This document shows, piece after piece, positions 42,202-50,918 of a stretch of DNA of 64,000 nucleotides. Both the position numbers and the translations under genes were made by a program. Positions within the stretch are counted from its first letter, which is position 1. Every line of letters begins with the position of its first letter. The notes under the pieces were generated by a model. That model was not told the origin of the DNA, searched no databases, and saw only the letters and a program-made list of their open reading frames with translations. Source of the DNA: Variovorax dokdonensis (GTDB taxonomy: Bacteria > Pseudomonadota > Gammaproteobacteria > Burkholderiales > Burkholderiaceae_C); contig NZ_JASZYV010000003.1 in assembly GCF_030316895.1 (NCBI RefSeq), positions 682,001 to 746,000 on the forward strand, given 5' to 3'.

Positions 42202-43938
42202 ATGGCGCCCACGACAACATCCGAGACCAGCCACCCTTCCCCATTCGCACACGCAGGCGCGGACGCGTCGATGGCGCGCGCGGCGCAGCCGCCCACCGTG
42301 CGCCATCTGCGGCAGATCCTGCTTTGGCCGCTTCGGCTCATGCATCCGGAAGACAGCGCGCCGGGCCGGGCCTCGGGTTCGCTGCTCGACCAGCTCGTCG
42401 CCGGAGGAACGCCATGGCACGAGGTCCACGACGAATACACCGGCGGCAGCGACGACTTCCACGAGCGGCACTACAACGAGTTCGTGAGCTTCCTGCCCTA
42501 CGTGCAGCAGTTCATCTACGGCGAGGGCCGGGACCGGAGCAGCGCAGGCGGCGCGGCAGACGCGTCGCGCGAATCGCCCATGCGCGTGTTCCGACGCAAT
42601 GACATCGCGGCACTGCGCGTGGTGCCGCGCGAAGGCGACGCGCCCATCACGCTCGACGTGGTGCACATCGACCTTTACTTCTTCTTCGACGTCGACGTCG
42701 TCATCCTTAACGTCGAGGTGGGCGCGAACGACCTGACGCTGCCGCAGGCGCACGAGATGCTCTACCGCTTCGGCCGCGCCTATCCGGCCGGCTGGGATGC
42801 GCAAGGCCAGGCACTGCACTGCATGGCCGAGGCCGAATGGCTCGATGCGGATGGCGGCGTGCTGGCCAGTTCTGATGCGCAGGAGCGCGAGCTGTTTCTG
42901 TCACACGTGGCAACTCACCGCGCGCCGCGCACCTCGGCGCACTGGGCCTTCGTCATGCAGCCGCTGGTGGCCCAGAACAGCCAAGAGGCCGGCGAGTTGC
43001 GCTACCGCCAGATCGAGTACTACCGCATGCCGATGATGGCCTACCTGGCCCTGGACGACCCGCGCCGTCTCACGCGTGCCGACTTCATCCGCTTGGGGCT
43101 GGTGACCGGTGCAGGCGCCGACACCAGCGAAGACGCCCTGCCCTACGGCGAGCAGCACCTGGCCGATTTCGAGCGCAACTACTGCTACGACCGCTTCTGG
43201 TCGGAAGCCGGCGCAGCGCCCAACACACGCTATCTCTGCAACGGGCATGCGCTGATCGTGGTGGGCGATGCAGGCTCGCAATTCTTCGGGTGCCGGGACC
43301 GGGGCGTGCTCGCGCAGTTCAGGCACCAGCACTTCCTGCTGTTCCTGATCGCGCATTTCCAGAAGGCGTCTCTGCTGATGTTCTCCGACCAATTGGTGGA
43401 GGCACTCAAGCGGCTGGACATTCGCAGCGTCGAGAGCGTCAAGCGATTCAAGCGCGCCATCCGCGCCAGCTTCGAGCGCTTCCTGCGCTTTACGCACCGC
43501 TACTGGTTCCACGAGATTTCTCAGCAGGCGCAGGTCAAGGCCCTGTCGCGGCTGTGCGCCAGGCACCTCGGCCTGGACGAGCTCTACGACGAGGTGCGCG
43601 TGCGCATCGACGACATGAACGCCTACCTCGAAGCCGACAGCCTGCGCCGCCAGGCCAACACGGTGGTGCGGCTGACGGTGGTCACGCTGTTTGGCCTGAT
43701 CGGCACCGTCACCACGGGCTTCCTGGGCATGAACCTGCTGGCCGAAGCGGACGCCCCGCTCTCCACCAAGCTCGCGTACTTCGGCGTGGTCTTCGTCTTC
43801 ACGACATGGCTGACGGTCTACACGATGATCAAGTCCAAGCGGCTGTCGGACTTCCTCGATGCGCTGTCGAACGACCGCATGCCGCTCAAGGGCAAGTTGG
43901 CAGCGTTCCTGAACGTCTGGCGGGCGGGCGCGGAATAG
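42202..43938 (+). CDS. CorA-like membrane protein with long N-terminal domain
   Basis: A 578-residue protein. The C-terminal part has the CorA hallmark: helix TVVTLFGLIGTVTTGFLGMN ending in the GMN motif (509-511), a short periplasmic loop, and a second helix (about 525-545) followed by a basic tail. This is the layout of CorA/ZntB-type Mg, Co or Zn channels. The N-terminal region of about 490 residues is longer than in CorA (about 240) and has no family I recognise. It is divergent from the kgu operon with no sign of shared function. Confidence 0.78.
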   Translation: MAPTTTSETSHPSPFAHAGADASMARAAQPPTVRHLRQILLWPLRLMHPEDSAPGRASGSLLDQLVAGGTPWHEVHDEYTGGSDDFHERHYNEFVSFLPYVQQFIYGEGRDRSSAGGAADASRESPMRVFRRNDIAALRVVPREGDAPITLDVVHIDLYFFFDVDVVILNVEVGANDLTLPQAHEMLYRFGRAYPAGWDAQGQALHCMAEAEWLDADGGVLASSDAQERELFLSHVATHRAPRTSAHWAFVMQPLVAQNSQEAGELRYRQIEYYRMPMMAYLALDDPRRLTRADFIRLGLVTGAGADTSEDALPYGEQHLADFERNYCYDRFWSEAGAAPNTRYLCNGHALIVVGDAGSQFFGCRDRGVLAQFRHQHFLLFLIAHFQKASLLMFSDQLVEALKRLDIRSVESVKRFKRAIRASFERFLRFTHRYWFHEISQQAQVKALSRLCARHLGLDELYDEVRVRIDDMNAYLEADSLRRQANTVVRLTVVTLFGLIGTVTTGFLGMNLLAEADAPLSTKLAYFGVVFVFTTWLTVYTMIKSKRLSDFLDALSNDRMPLKGKLAAFLNVWRAGAE

Positions 43939-44289
43939 CGCTGCCATGAGGAGTCGTAGTTGCTGCGTGCGCTGGGCCTGAGACGATGGGGCAGGTGCGT
44001 ATCAACTTTGATCCTTGGCCTGGCCGATCTGGTCAAGGTTGCTGCGCGAGTTCGCGCTGAAAAGGCAGAGTTGGTGAATTACGGCTTTGTGCCGCCGGTG
44101 ATGTCGGCTTTGCGCCCGCTGCGGTCGTTGGGCTGCGCGACGCTTATGACCGGTTCAGACTGGTTGCAGTCCTTCGACGTGCCTAGGCGTTAAGACCGCT
44201 TAGGATGAGATTGCCGTCATAGTCGGCGCCATGACGCAAAGGTCGGGGCATCCTTGGCCTGTGTGTCCCTTCTTCGTCGCAAAGAACTG
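43939..44289. other. 351-bp gap without a convincing gene
   Basis: Between the CorA-like gene and the 2H phosphoesterase gene. It holds one 77-codon plus-strand frame (43960-44193) with Arg-rich, unconserved-looking sequence and no ribosome site; this is not called. Base composition shifts toward A/T across the gap, marking the left edge of the accessory patch. No tRNA or terminal repeat was seen. Confidence 0.6.
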
Positions 44290-44868
44290 CTAGGTGGCGC
44301 TGCGCGCCAATTGAGCTCCAAGTTCATGAGCCAACTGCAGCATGCCTTCTGGAATCCTAACGATGTCTCTATTCATGGAGCGCGCGAGTGGGACCGCGAT
44401 TGGACGAGTAAAGAAGTCTCCTTGCATATTCCGAGACTGATAGATGCTGAGATGCACGTTATACGTGTGAATCACGAAATCCTGCTCAAGTAAGAAATCT
44501 CGAACTTTACGAGCAGCATTCCAGCTGGACGACTCGAAAACAGTAATGTGCGGTTGAATATGCTTGCGCGGGACCCTGAAATCAGGTTTGTCCCACAGGT
44601 TGGGAAACACTGAGCATTCCGCGCGGAGGAACACCGCGAATCCCTTGGGAGTATCGAAGGAGCCGCCACTGCCTATTCTTACACCGAGGCCTTTCAGTTG
44701 CTCCGCGTATCCATCCAATTGACTCAAGGTTGGAGGTTTCTTGTAGGGCCCCCTGAGCGTGACATGTATCGGAGAGACGTCTGACTTCGCCTGAAGAGCC
44801 CTCCGCAACGCCGTCAGAAAGTTGACGACACCGTCGTTGCCGAACTCGGCGAATACAAAGTACGCCAT
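44290..44868 (-). CDS. 2H phosphoesterase family protein (LigT/2'-5' RNA ligase-like)
   Basis: A 192-residue protein with the two catalytic H-x-T motifs that define the 2H superfamily: H35-V-T37 (SPIHVTLRGP) and H107-I-T109 (IQPHITVFES), 72 residues apart as expected. Members cut or join 2'-5' or cyclic phosphodiester bonds in RNA and nucleotide signals. The gene begins five bases after the stop of the nucleotidyltransferase gene, so both are one operon. Codon use is more A/T-rich than in neighbouring regions. The substrate is unknown. Confidence 0.8.
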   Translation of the reverse strand: MAYFVFAEFGNDGVVNFLTALRRALQAKSDVSPIHVTLRGPYKKPPTLSQLDGYAEQLKGLGVRIGSGGSFDTPKGFAVFLRAECSVFPNLWDKPDFRVPRKHIQPHITVFESSSWNAARKVRDFLLEQDFVIHTYNVHLSIYQSRNMQGDFFTRPIAVPLARSMNRDIVRIPEGMLQLAHELGAQLARSAT

Positions 44869-44873
44869 GTCAG

Positions 44874-45857
44874 CTAGATCATGACGTATCGCACCAGGTC
44901 ACGGTCGAGATTCAGGCTTCCCAGTGCATCGTGCAAGAAATCGTTGAGGTGCTCGGCTTTCACGCTGAAGTCGGCCACTGGAGCGGGCTTCGATTGGCCC
45001 TCGAGCTCTCGATGAGACTTCACTGCGAGGAACTCTTCATAGTTGTCGAGGACCTCGGCAAATCGATCCAAGAGGGAGTGGTCGTTCATGGTGTCTAGAG
45101 CGAAAGCGAGCCGCTCCATCGGAGTCATTCGAGCGATGGGCAGGAACGCGTCTTCTGTCGTGAGACGGGTGGCGATAACTGCCAGGACGGTCGAGAAAAC
45201 CGTAAGCTTGCGGGGAAACTTCAAGTTCAAGTTGACCTTCCACCACGGCTTCCCCAGATCTTGGCGCGCCCTTTCGTAGTTTAAGCATAGCGTTCGCCAA
45301 TAGCGCAGGATGTCATTGAGAAGAAACAGTGGCCGGTAGCCGCGTCGACCTCGTCCATCCCTGAAGTACATCTCTAGTACTTTTGCGACCGCTCTGTCAT
45401 ACACCGCATCCCCTGCTATCGGTTTGCTCTCAAGTAGCAGGAGCAGACGTGTGGTGAAAAGATTCTCGCTGTCGTCTTCGGCAGTGCCGGTACCGTCGAT
45501 GATGTCCGATAGTTCGTGAATCTTTAGATACCTACCGTCCCCGCTGAACGGTTCGAGATCCAGTTCAGCATTCAGTCGCACTAGATCAGCGAACGCTTCA
45601 ATCTCTTGGAGCCTAGAGATGCTGCGCTCATTGGAAGACCTGCCATTTCGATCACCTATGAAGAATAGATCCAGGTCAGAGCTCCGTCCTGTTTCATAGC
45701 GTGCCAGGCTTCCAGCCGCAAAGATGCATAGATCCGAGCGGGTGCAGGCGGGTCGCGCCAGCAAGTGCGACCGAATTCTTGCGACCGTGTCCTTGCTGAA
45801 CACCATGCGCTCTTGGAGCGCTTTGTGTTCAGACAACAGCTTTCGGAACTGCGACAT
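44874..45857 (-). CDS. Nucleotidyltransferase-fold protein
   Basis: A 327-residue protein with a DNA polymerase beta-type nucleotidyltransferase core: FAAGSLARYETGRSSDLDLF gives G49-S50 and, ten residues on, D61-x-D63. A third acid may be D100 or E102 (ELDLEPF). The pattern hG[GS]-x9-13-DhDh is shared by MNT, GlnD and CD-NTase branches; the GSLARYE form is nearest to GlnD/MNT. The C-terminal 200 residues are helical with no known domain. GGAGG precedes the ATG. It is first in a two-gene operon with the 2H phosphoesterase. Confidence 0.8.
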   Translation of the reverse strand: MSQFRKLLSEHKALQERMVFSKDTVARIRSHLLARPACTRSDLCIFAAGSLARYETGRSSDLDLFFIGDRNGRSSNERSISRLQEIEAFADLVRLNAELDLEPFSGDGRYLKIHELSDIIDGTGTAEDDSENLFTTRLLLLLESKPIAGDAVYDRAVAKVLEMYFRDGRGRRGYRPLFLLNDILRYWRTLCLNYERARQDLGKPWWKVNLNLKFPRKLTVFSTVLAVIATRLTTEDAFLPIARMTPMERLAFALDTMNDHSLLDRFAEVLDNYEEFLAVKSHRELEGQSKPAPVADFSVKAEHLNDFLHDALGSLNLDRDLVRYVMI

Positions 45858-46154
45858 CTGTGTCCTCCAAATCGACGGGCGTATCCAGTTTGACTTGCGG
45901 CCTTTTCGCTCGCGACGCCGCCCGCCGGATGAAACCGCAAATTTAGTGCAGTTGCTACGTCTGGGCTCTCCTCAATCTGGAGGGCTTCCGCCCAAGTCAG
46001 TGACTCTCGACGCGTATTTAGCCGTTGATCGCGAACTCTTTACGCGCTCGCACAAGGCAAGTCTGCGGCTGGCGGCCTGGTATTTGCGGCCGAGGGCATA
46101 ACATGTCGCACAGAAAAGAGATGTTCGCCGCGAAGAAATAGAGGCTCAGCACCA
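45858..46154. other. Divergent gap between nucleotidyltransferase and membrane-protein genes
   Basis: About 297 bp, with AT-rich segments (for example CGCAAATTTAGTGCAGTTGC) that probably hold divergent promoters. A 12-codon ATG frame starts at 46103 and ends at 46141, just before the membrane-protein start. A longer plus-strand frame running out of the nucleotidyltransferase gene (to 46101) has no own start signals and is not called. Confidence 0.5.
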
Positions 46155-46979
46155 GTGATTACTATCGAAGTTCCGAAGGACGGGTCCAGGCTTCCTCTAA
46201 GCCGCGCCCCAAGACTTCAAAAGATTCTCTTTACCCTCACGCTTCTTGGAACGATCTACGCGGGAGTAACCCGACACTGGTCGGATTTCCTTTTATACGT
46301 TCCTCTCTGCGCGGCGCCTGCGATCCTGGGACTTTCCATTGCGATCGGGCGGCGCCTTTGGCTGGGCGAGCGGTCGAAGAATTTAAGGCTCGGAGTCACG
46401 ATGCTGGGGATAGTGTTCCTATTCGTGGGATTGTTCTACTACGGCCTGATCGTGTCGGGGAAGGACTTCTTCCGCTGGATCGATCCGAAGCTTACGTCAC
46501 CCGTGTCGCGCGCAGCCTTCTTCAGTATTGTTGCTCTCGTAGTCGGCTCGGTCCTGTTCTTCGTTAGATCCTTTGCCCGCGCCTTCTATGGATTTCACGA
46601 GGCGCTCGTCGGCATTTTCATAGCCGGCTACAACGCCTACAAGGCCGTCGGCTTCCCTTCGAGTTGGGATTCAGGCGTGTACCTCGCATTGGTAACGGCG
46701 GGGGTGTATCTCGTCGTTCGTGGGCTCGACAACATTCAAGTTGGCATCACGAAGGAGCCCTATGACCCATTCGGGCGTGATCTCTTCCGGGACTATTTCG
46801 ACAAGAAGGACGACCCCAGGATGGTCAAGCTCTCTATGTACCTATCCGACGTGTTCTTTGCACGGTTCCCCGAGTTTCCTACGGGCTCGGAAGAGCCGCC
46901 GGGTCCGCGCGTGCGCTACACCTTCAAGTGGACGGGGCCGTACTTCAATCCGAACCCTCGACGGCCACAGGCGTCCTAA
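46155..46979 (+). CDS. Six-helix membrane protein of unknown function
   Basis: A 274-residue protein with six predicted membrane segments at roughly 25-41, 47-67, 81-101, 118-139, 144-162 and 170-190, followed by an 80-residue soluble tail rich in Asp, Pro and Phe (DPFGRDLFRDYF ... PYFNPNPRRPQAS). The start is GTG after GAGG; no nearby ATG fits. I recognise no family. It is divergent from the nucleotidyltransferase / 2H phosphoesterase pair in the same A/T-richer patch, so it may be the membrane component of one system, but this is inference. Confidence 0.65.
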   Translation: MITIEVPKDGSRLPLSRAPRLQKILFTLTLLGTIYAGVTRHWSDFLLYVPLCAAPAILGLSIAIGRRLWLGERSKNLRLGVTMLGIVFLFVGLFYYGLIVSGKDFFRWIDPKLTSPVSRAAFFSIVALVVGSVLFFVRSFARAFYGFHEALVGIFIAGYNAYKAVGFPSSWDSGVYLALVTAGVYLVVRGLDNIQVGITKEPYDPFGRDLFRDYFDKKDDPRMVKLSMYLSDVFFARFPEFPTGSEEPPGPRVRYTFKWTGPYFNPNPRRPQAS

Positions 46980-47580
46980 GCATCGCCGCGCAGCACGCCG
47001 TCTTGGATGAGGGGGCGAATCTCCGGCGGCGTCTGGTGATCAATGCGCTCGCGGCACGCCGAATCACGTCGGCCAAGTCTGAAAGCTTGAGTCGACGGCT
47101 TTGAGCCCAAAGCGAGAGTTCCCAGGCGGAACGACAGGAAAGCGCCAGACTCCGGCCGCTAGAGCCGCGAAAAGGGAGGACCGCTCTCGCCTCCTTAGCC
47201 GACATTGTCCGGGCCGCTTCGAAAGACCGCAAACGCTGCACTGCCGACCCAGCCGGATCGACCTCTCTGGCTGCACCGCCCTAACGAGAGGTACCGACCG
47301 CCAGAAGGCAGACAGTCTGAAGCAAGCCTGGGGCGCTCGGATAGCGCACGGAGCTCGACGCCCCGGGCAAGTTCTGAGCCAGCCGCCGCTCGCCCGGCCT
47401 CTCACTCATGGTCTGGGCCTGAGACCCAGGTGACCACTGCGCGGCCCGGCCCATGACGCGTCAAGCGCAGGCCACGACACGAATTGACGCCATTCGCCTA
47501 CACGGCGCTCGGACGCTGCGAGGTCCTGCCGCGCAGGCGCGCCGCTAAATTGTCAGGGTGCCACAACAGCATCCGTGACT
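46980..47580. other. 600-bp stretch with no convincing gene
   Basis: GC content rises back toward the genome level here. Several open frames of 70-110 codons exist on both strands but are Arg-rich, overlap each other and lack ribosome sites. A short stem GGAGG/CCTCC lies at about 47177-47196. It may be decayed coding sequence or the right border of the accessory patch. Confidence 0.5.
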
Positions 47581-49077
47581 ATGACAACTCATCCTGCCTC
47601 GTTCCAAACGCCGACGCTGGAGCCCACCGGCGTGACCGGTCTGGACGACGTTCTGGCGGGCGGGCTGCCCGCGGGCCACCTGTATCTGGTGGAGGGAACG
47701 CCCGGTTCCGGCAAGACCACCCTGGGACTGCAGTTCCTGCTGCAGGGCCGCCAGCTCGGCCAGCGCTGCCTGTACGTCACCCTGTCCGAGACGTCCGAAG
47801 AATTGGCCCAGGCGGCTCAGTCCCACGGGTGGACCCTGGACGGCCTGGAAGTCTGCGACCTGGTGAGTGACGAGGGCCTGAGCCCTGAAGCTGAGCAAAG
47901 CATCCTGCACCCCTCCGACTTCGAACTGGGCGAGACGATCAGCAGCGTGATGGCGCTGGTGGAGCGCGTGCGCCCGCAGCGCGTGGTGTTCGACAGCCTG
48001 TCGGAGCTGCGCCTGCTGTCGCAGAATCCGCTGCGATATCGCCGCCAGATCCTGGCGCTCAAGCGCTTCTTTCATACCTTGCGCAGCACGGTGCTGATGC
48101 TGGACGACAAGTCCAGCAGCGCGGGTGATCTTCATCTGCACAGCATTGCGCATGGCGTGATCCACCTGGAGCAGAACACGTGGACCTACGGACCGGACAA
48201 GCGCCGGTTGCGCGTGGTCAAGCTGCGCGGCGTGAAGTTCCGCGAAGGGGAGCACGACTTCAACCTCAACCGTGGAGGCCTGCACGTGTTCTCGCGGCTG
48301 GTCGCCAACGAACACGGGCGCGCCCATTCCAGCACACCAGTCAGCTCGGGCAATGCGCGGCTCGATGGCCTGCTCGGGGGCGGGCTCATTCCCGGGAGCA
48401 ACCTGCTGTTTTCGGGTCCGGCGGGTGTGGGCAAGACTTCCACGGCGGTGTGCTGTGCGCTCGCCAGCATTCAACGTGGCGAAAAGGCGGCCATGTTCCT
48501 GTTCGACGAAGGCATCAAGACGCTGTTCTCGCGCTCGCGCGCGCTGGGCATGGACATCGAGAGCCATGTCGCGTCCGGCCAATTGGTCCTGCACGCCATC
48601 GATCCGGCCGAGATCTCCGCCGGACAGTTTTCCCACCATGTGCGCGACGTGGTGGAGAGGCAGGGCGTGAGCACCGTCGTGATCGATACGCTCAACGCCT
48701 ACCTGATCGCCATGCCGGGCAGCAACTTCCTGCTGTTGCAGATGCACGAGTTGCTCACTTACCTCAACCTGCAGGGCGTCACCACCATCCTGGTGCTGTC
48801 GCAGCACGGCCTTGCCGGCGAATTGCCCAACGACGTGGACCTGAGCTACCTGAGCGATTCCCTGCTGCAGTTCCGCTACTTCGAGGCGCGCGGCCAGATC
48901 TTCAAGGCGGTCTCGGTCATCAAGAGCCGGGTGAGTGCGCACGCATCCACCATCCATCAGTTCCGCCTGAGTGCCGGCGGCATCGAGGTGGGCGAGGCAC
49001 TCACGGATTTCCAAGGGGTCATGGCAGGCCTGCCGCGCTACAGCGGGCGCTCTGCGCTGCTGGGCGACGTCGACTAG
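47581..49077 (+). CDS. KaiC-like tandem RecA-type ATPase
   Basis: A 498-residue protein with two KaiC domains. Domain 1 has Walker A GTPGSGKTT (about 39-47) and the TLSETSEEL loop; domain 2 has GPAGVGKTS (about 280-288) and FLFDEG. Aligning the C-terminal DLSYLSDSLLQF with cyanobacterial KaiC by eye, Ser431 is kept but the Thr432 position is Tyr, so the two-site phosphorylation cycle is probably absent. The ATG at 47581 is chosen; a GTG two codons earlier is equally possible. A hybrid kinase gene follows after ten bases, suggesting a paired signalling unit. Confidence 0.87.
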   Translation: MTTHPASFQTPTLEPTGVTGLDDVLAGGLPAGHLYLVEGTPGSGKTTLGLQFLLQGRQLGQRCLYVTLSETSEELAQAAQSHGWTLDGLEVCDLVSDEGLSPEAEQSILHPSDFELGETISSVMALVERVRPQRVVFDSLSELRLLSQNPLRYRRQILALKRFFHTLRSTVLMLDDKSSSAGDLHLHSIAHGVIHLEQNTWTYGPDKRRLRVVKLRGVKFREGEHDFNLNRGGLHVFSRLVANEHGRAHSSTPVSSGNARLDGLLGGGLIPGSNLLFSGPAGVGKTSTAVCCALASIQRGEKAAMFLFDEGIKTLFSRSRALGMDIESHVASGQLVLHAIDPAEISAGQFSHHVRDVVERQGVSTVVIDTLNAYLIAMPGSNFLLLQMHELLTYLNLQGVTTILVLSQHGLAGELPNDVDLSYLSDSLLQFRYFEARGQIFKAVSVIKSRVSAHASTIHQFRLSAGGIEVGEALTDFQGVMAGLPRYSGRSALLGDVD

Positions 49078-49087
49078 GACGCAGCGC

Positions 49088-50821
49088 GTGCACAACCGAA
49101 TACTCGTGCTGGCGCCTTTCGGGCGGGATGCCAAGGTGATCAAGGAGGTGCTTGCACCCCGGCAGATCGAGATCCATATCTGTGCCGACGCCGCCTCCCT
49201 GGTCGAGGAACTCGGCAAGGAGTCGGCAGGGACGATCATCACCGAAGAGACACTCGCCCAGGACTTGGTCGATTCGCTTCGCCTGCTGCTCGGGCGCCAG
49301 CCACCGTGGTCGGACTACCCCTTCGTGGTGCTCGCTGCGCGCCAGACCGTGCGCCGCTCCGATCGTGCCAGGCTGGCGTTGCAAGAGCTGAGCAACCTGG
49401 TGCTGCTGGAGCGCCCCGTCAACCCGGACACGCTGGCCAGCGCTGTGCAGTCCGCATTGCGCGCGCGGCGCCGCCAGTACCTCACCCGGGAGCACCTGGC
49501 CGAGTTGCAGCAATCCAAGCACTCGGTCGAGCGGCTCAACAACGACCTAGAAACCCGGATTGCCGAACGCACCGTCGATCTGGCCTCTGCAAATGATCGG
49601 CTCATGCACGAGATGGTGGAGCGCGAGCGGGTGGAAAACTCACGCGTGCAGAACCAGAAGATGGAAGCCCTGGGCCGCCTGACTGGCGGCATCGCGCATG
49701 ACTTCAACAACCTCCTTCATGTGGTCACCCTGAACCTGCAGCTGATCGAGCGCATGGCCCCCAAGGAGGACCGGATACGCAACTTCGCGCGCCAGGCCAA
49801 GGAGGCGGTCGAGCGGGGCTCGCGACTGACCGGCCAGCTGCTCTCGTTTGCGCGCACCCAAAGCCTGGTGCCCAAGCTGCACGATGCGAACGAGCTGATC
49901 CGCAACATGGCCGACCTGATCGCCATCTCGGTGGGGGCGCAGGTCAAGCTCTCGCTGGCACTGAGTTCCGGCCCCGCGCATGTGGTGGTGGATGCGGCAC
50001 AGATGGAGATGGCCATCCTCAACCTGGCGGTCAATTCGCGCGACGCCATGCCCAAGGGCGGCAGCCTGGAAATCCGCACGGACATCGACGCCGGGTATAC
50101 CGGCCATGACGAATCGGGCGGACGGGCCTACCCGCTGGGCGCGGTGCATGTCACCGTGCGCGATACCGGCGAGGGCATCGCGCCCAACCTGCTGAGCAAG
50201 GTCTTCGATCCCTTCTTCACCACCAAGCAGCACGGCGGCACCGGCCTGGGGCTCAGCCAGGTCTACGGCTTTGCGCGGCAGTCCGGCGGGCGGGCGCAGG
50301 TGAACAGCGAACTGGGGCGGGGAACGAGCGTGCGCATGAGCTTCCCGCTCTCGCCTTCGCAGGAGCACGAAGTGGCCGGGCGGGAGATGCAGGCGCAGCA
50401 GCCGATGGCGAGCGGCCAACCCGCCGAGATCCTGGTGGTGGAGGACGACCCGGCCGTGCGGCGCAGCATGGTGGAGAGCCTGCAGGTGCTGGGCTTTCGT
50501 GTCCGCGAGGCCGCCGATGGCATGGCAGGCCTGCTCGAGCTGGAAAACGGCCGGCCCGATCTGCTGCTGGTGGATTACCTCATGCCCCGCATGAATGGCG
50601 CCGAACTGATTGCGCAGGCGCGCGGCATGTACGGCGACCTTCCTGTGCTGATGGCCACGGGCTATGCGGACATGAACGACGTGGAGCGTCTCATCGGGCC
50701 GCAGTCCGTGCTGCCCAAGCCCTTCGACCTGGACACGCTTGCCAAGGCCGTGGCGACGGAGCTGCGCCAGGCGCGTCCGGCGTCCGACGAGGTCTTGCAG
50801 CCCCCATGTCAAAAGACATGA
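49088..50821 (+). CDS. Hybrid sensor histidine kinase/response regulator
   Basis: A 577-residue cytoplasmic kinase without membrane segments. The N-terminal 125 residues resemble a degenerate receiver, followed by a coiled coil (about 130-190), the dimerisation box GGIAHDFNNLL with H204, the ATPase domain (DTGEGIAP and GGTGLGLSQV) and a C-terminal receiver with phospho-acceptor D496 (LLLVDYLMPR). The GTG at 49088 is the best start; earlier in-frame codons lie in the KaiC gene. Linkage with KaiC matches KaiC/histidine-kinase pairs in other bacteria. Confidence 0.88.
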   Translation: MHNRILVLAPFGRDAKVIKEVLAPRQIEIHICADAASLVEELGKESAGTIITEETLAQDLVDSLRLLLGRQPPWSDYPFVVLAARQTVRRSDRARLALQELSNLVLLERPVNPDTLASAVQSALRARRRQYLTREHLAELQQSKHSVERLNNDLETRIAERTVDLASANDRLMHEMVERERVENSRVQNQKMEALGRLTGGIAHDFNNLLHVVTLNLQLIERMAPKEDRIRNFARQAKEAVERGSRLTGQLLSFARTQSLVPKLHDANELIRNMADLIAISVGAQVKLSLALSSGPAHVVVDAAQMEMAILNLAVNSRDAMPKGGSLEIRTDIDAGYTGHDESGGRAYPLGAVHVTVRDTGEGIAPNLLSKVFDPFFTTKQHGGTGLGLSQVYGFARQSGGRAQVNSELGRGTSVRMSFPLSPSQEHEVAGREMQAQQPMASGQPAEILVVEDDPAVRRSMVESLQVLGFRVREAADGMAGLLELENGRPDLLLVDYLMPRMNGAELIAQARGMYGDLPVLMATGYADMNDVERLIGPQSVLPKPFDLDTLAKAVATELRQARPASDEVLQPPCQKT

Positions 50822-50918
50822 GCCGACTCTGCTGCTCGGCCACCGGGCCAAGCCCTCCTCCCAAGCGTTGGCGACTAGACTCATCAAAGGGCCCTCGTGC
50901 CCACGTTCACCAAGCGTC

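Noticed and set aside
43960..44193. 77-codon plus-strand frame after the CorA-like gene
   Set aside because: No ribosome site, no recognisable pattern, basic low-complexity start.
44874..45857. Calling the nucleotidyltransferase a CBASS CD-NTase
   Set aside because: The GSLARYE...SDLDL form is closer to GlnD/MNT-type enzymes and no CBASS effector or Cap2/Cap3 gene is present.
45724..46101. Plus-strand frame of 125 codons overlapping the nucleotidyltransferase gene start
   Set aside because: Largely antisense to a supported gene, and its tail lacks coding character.
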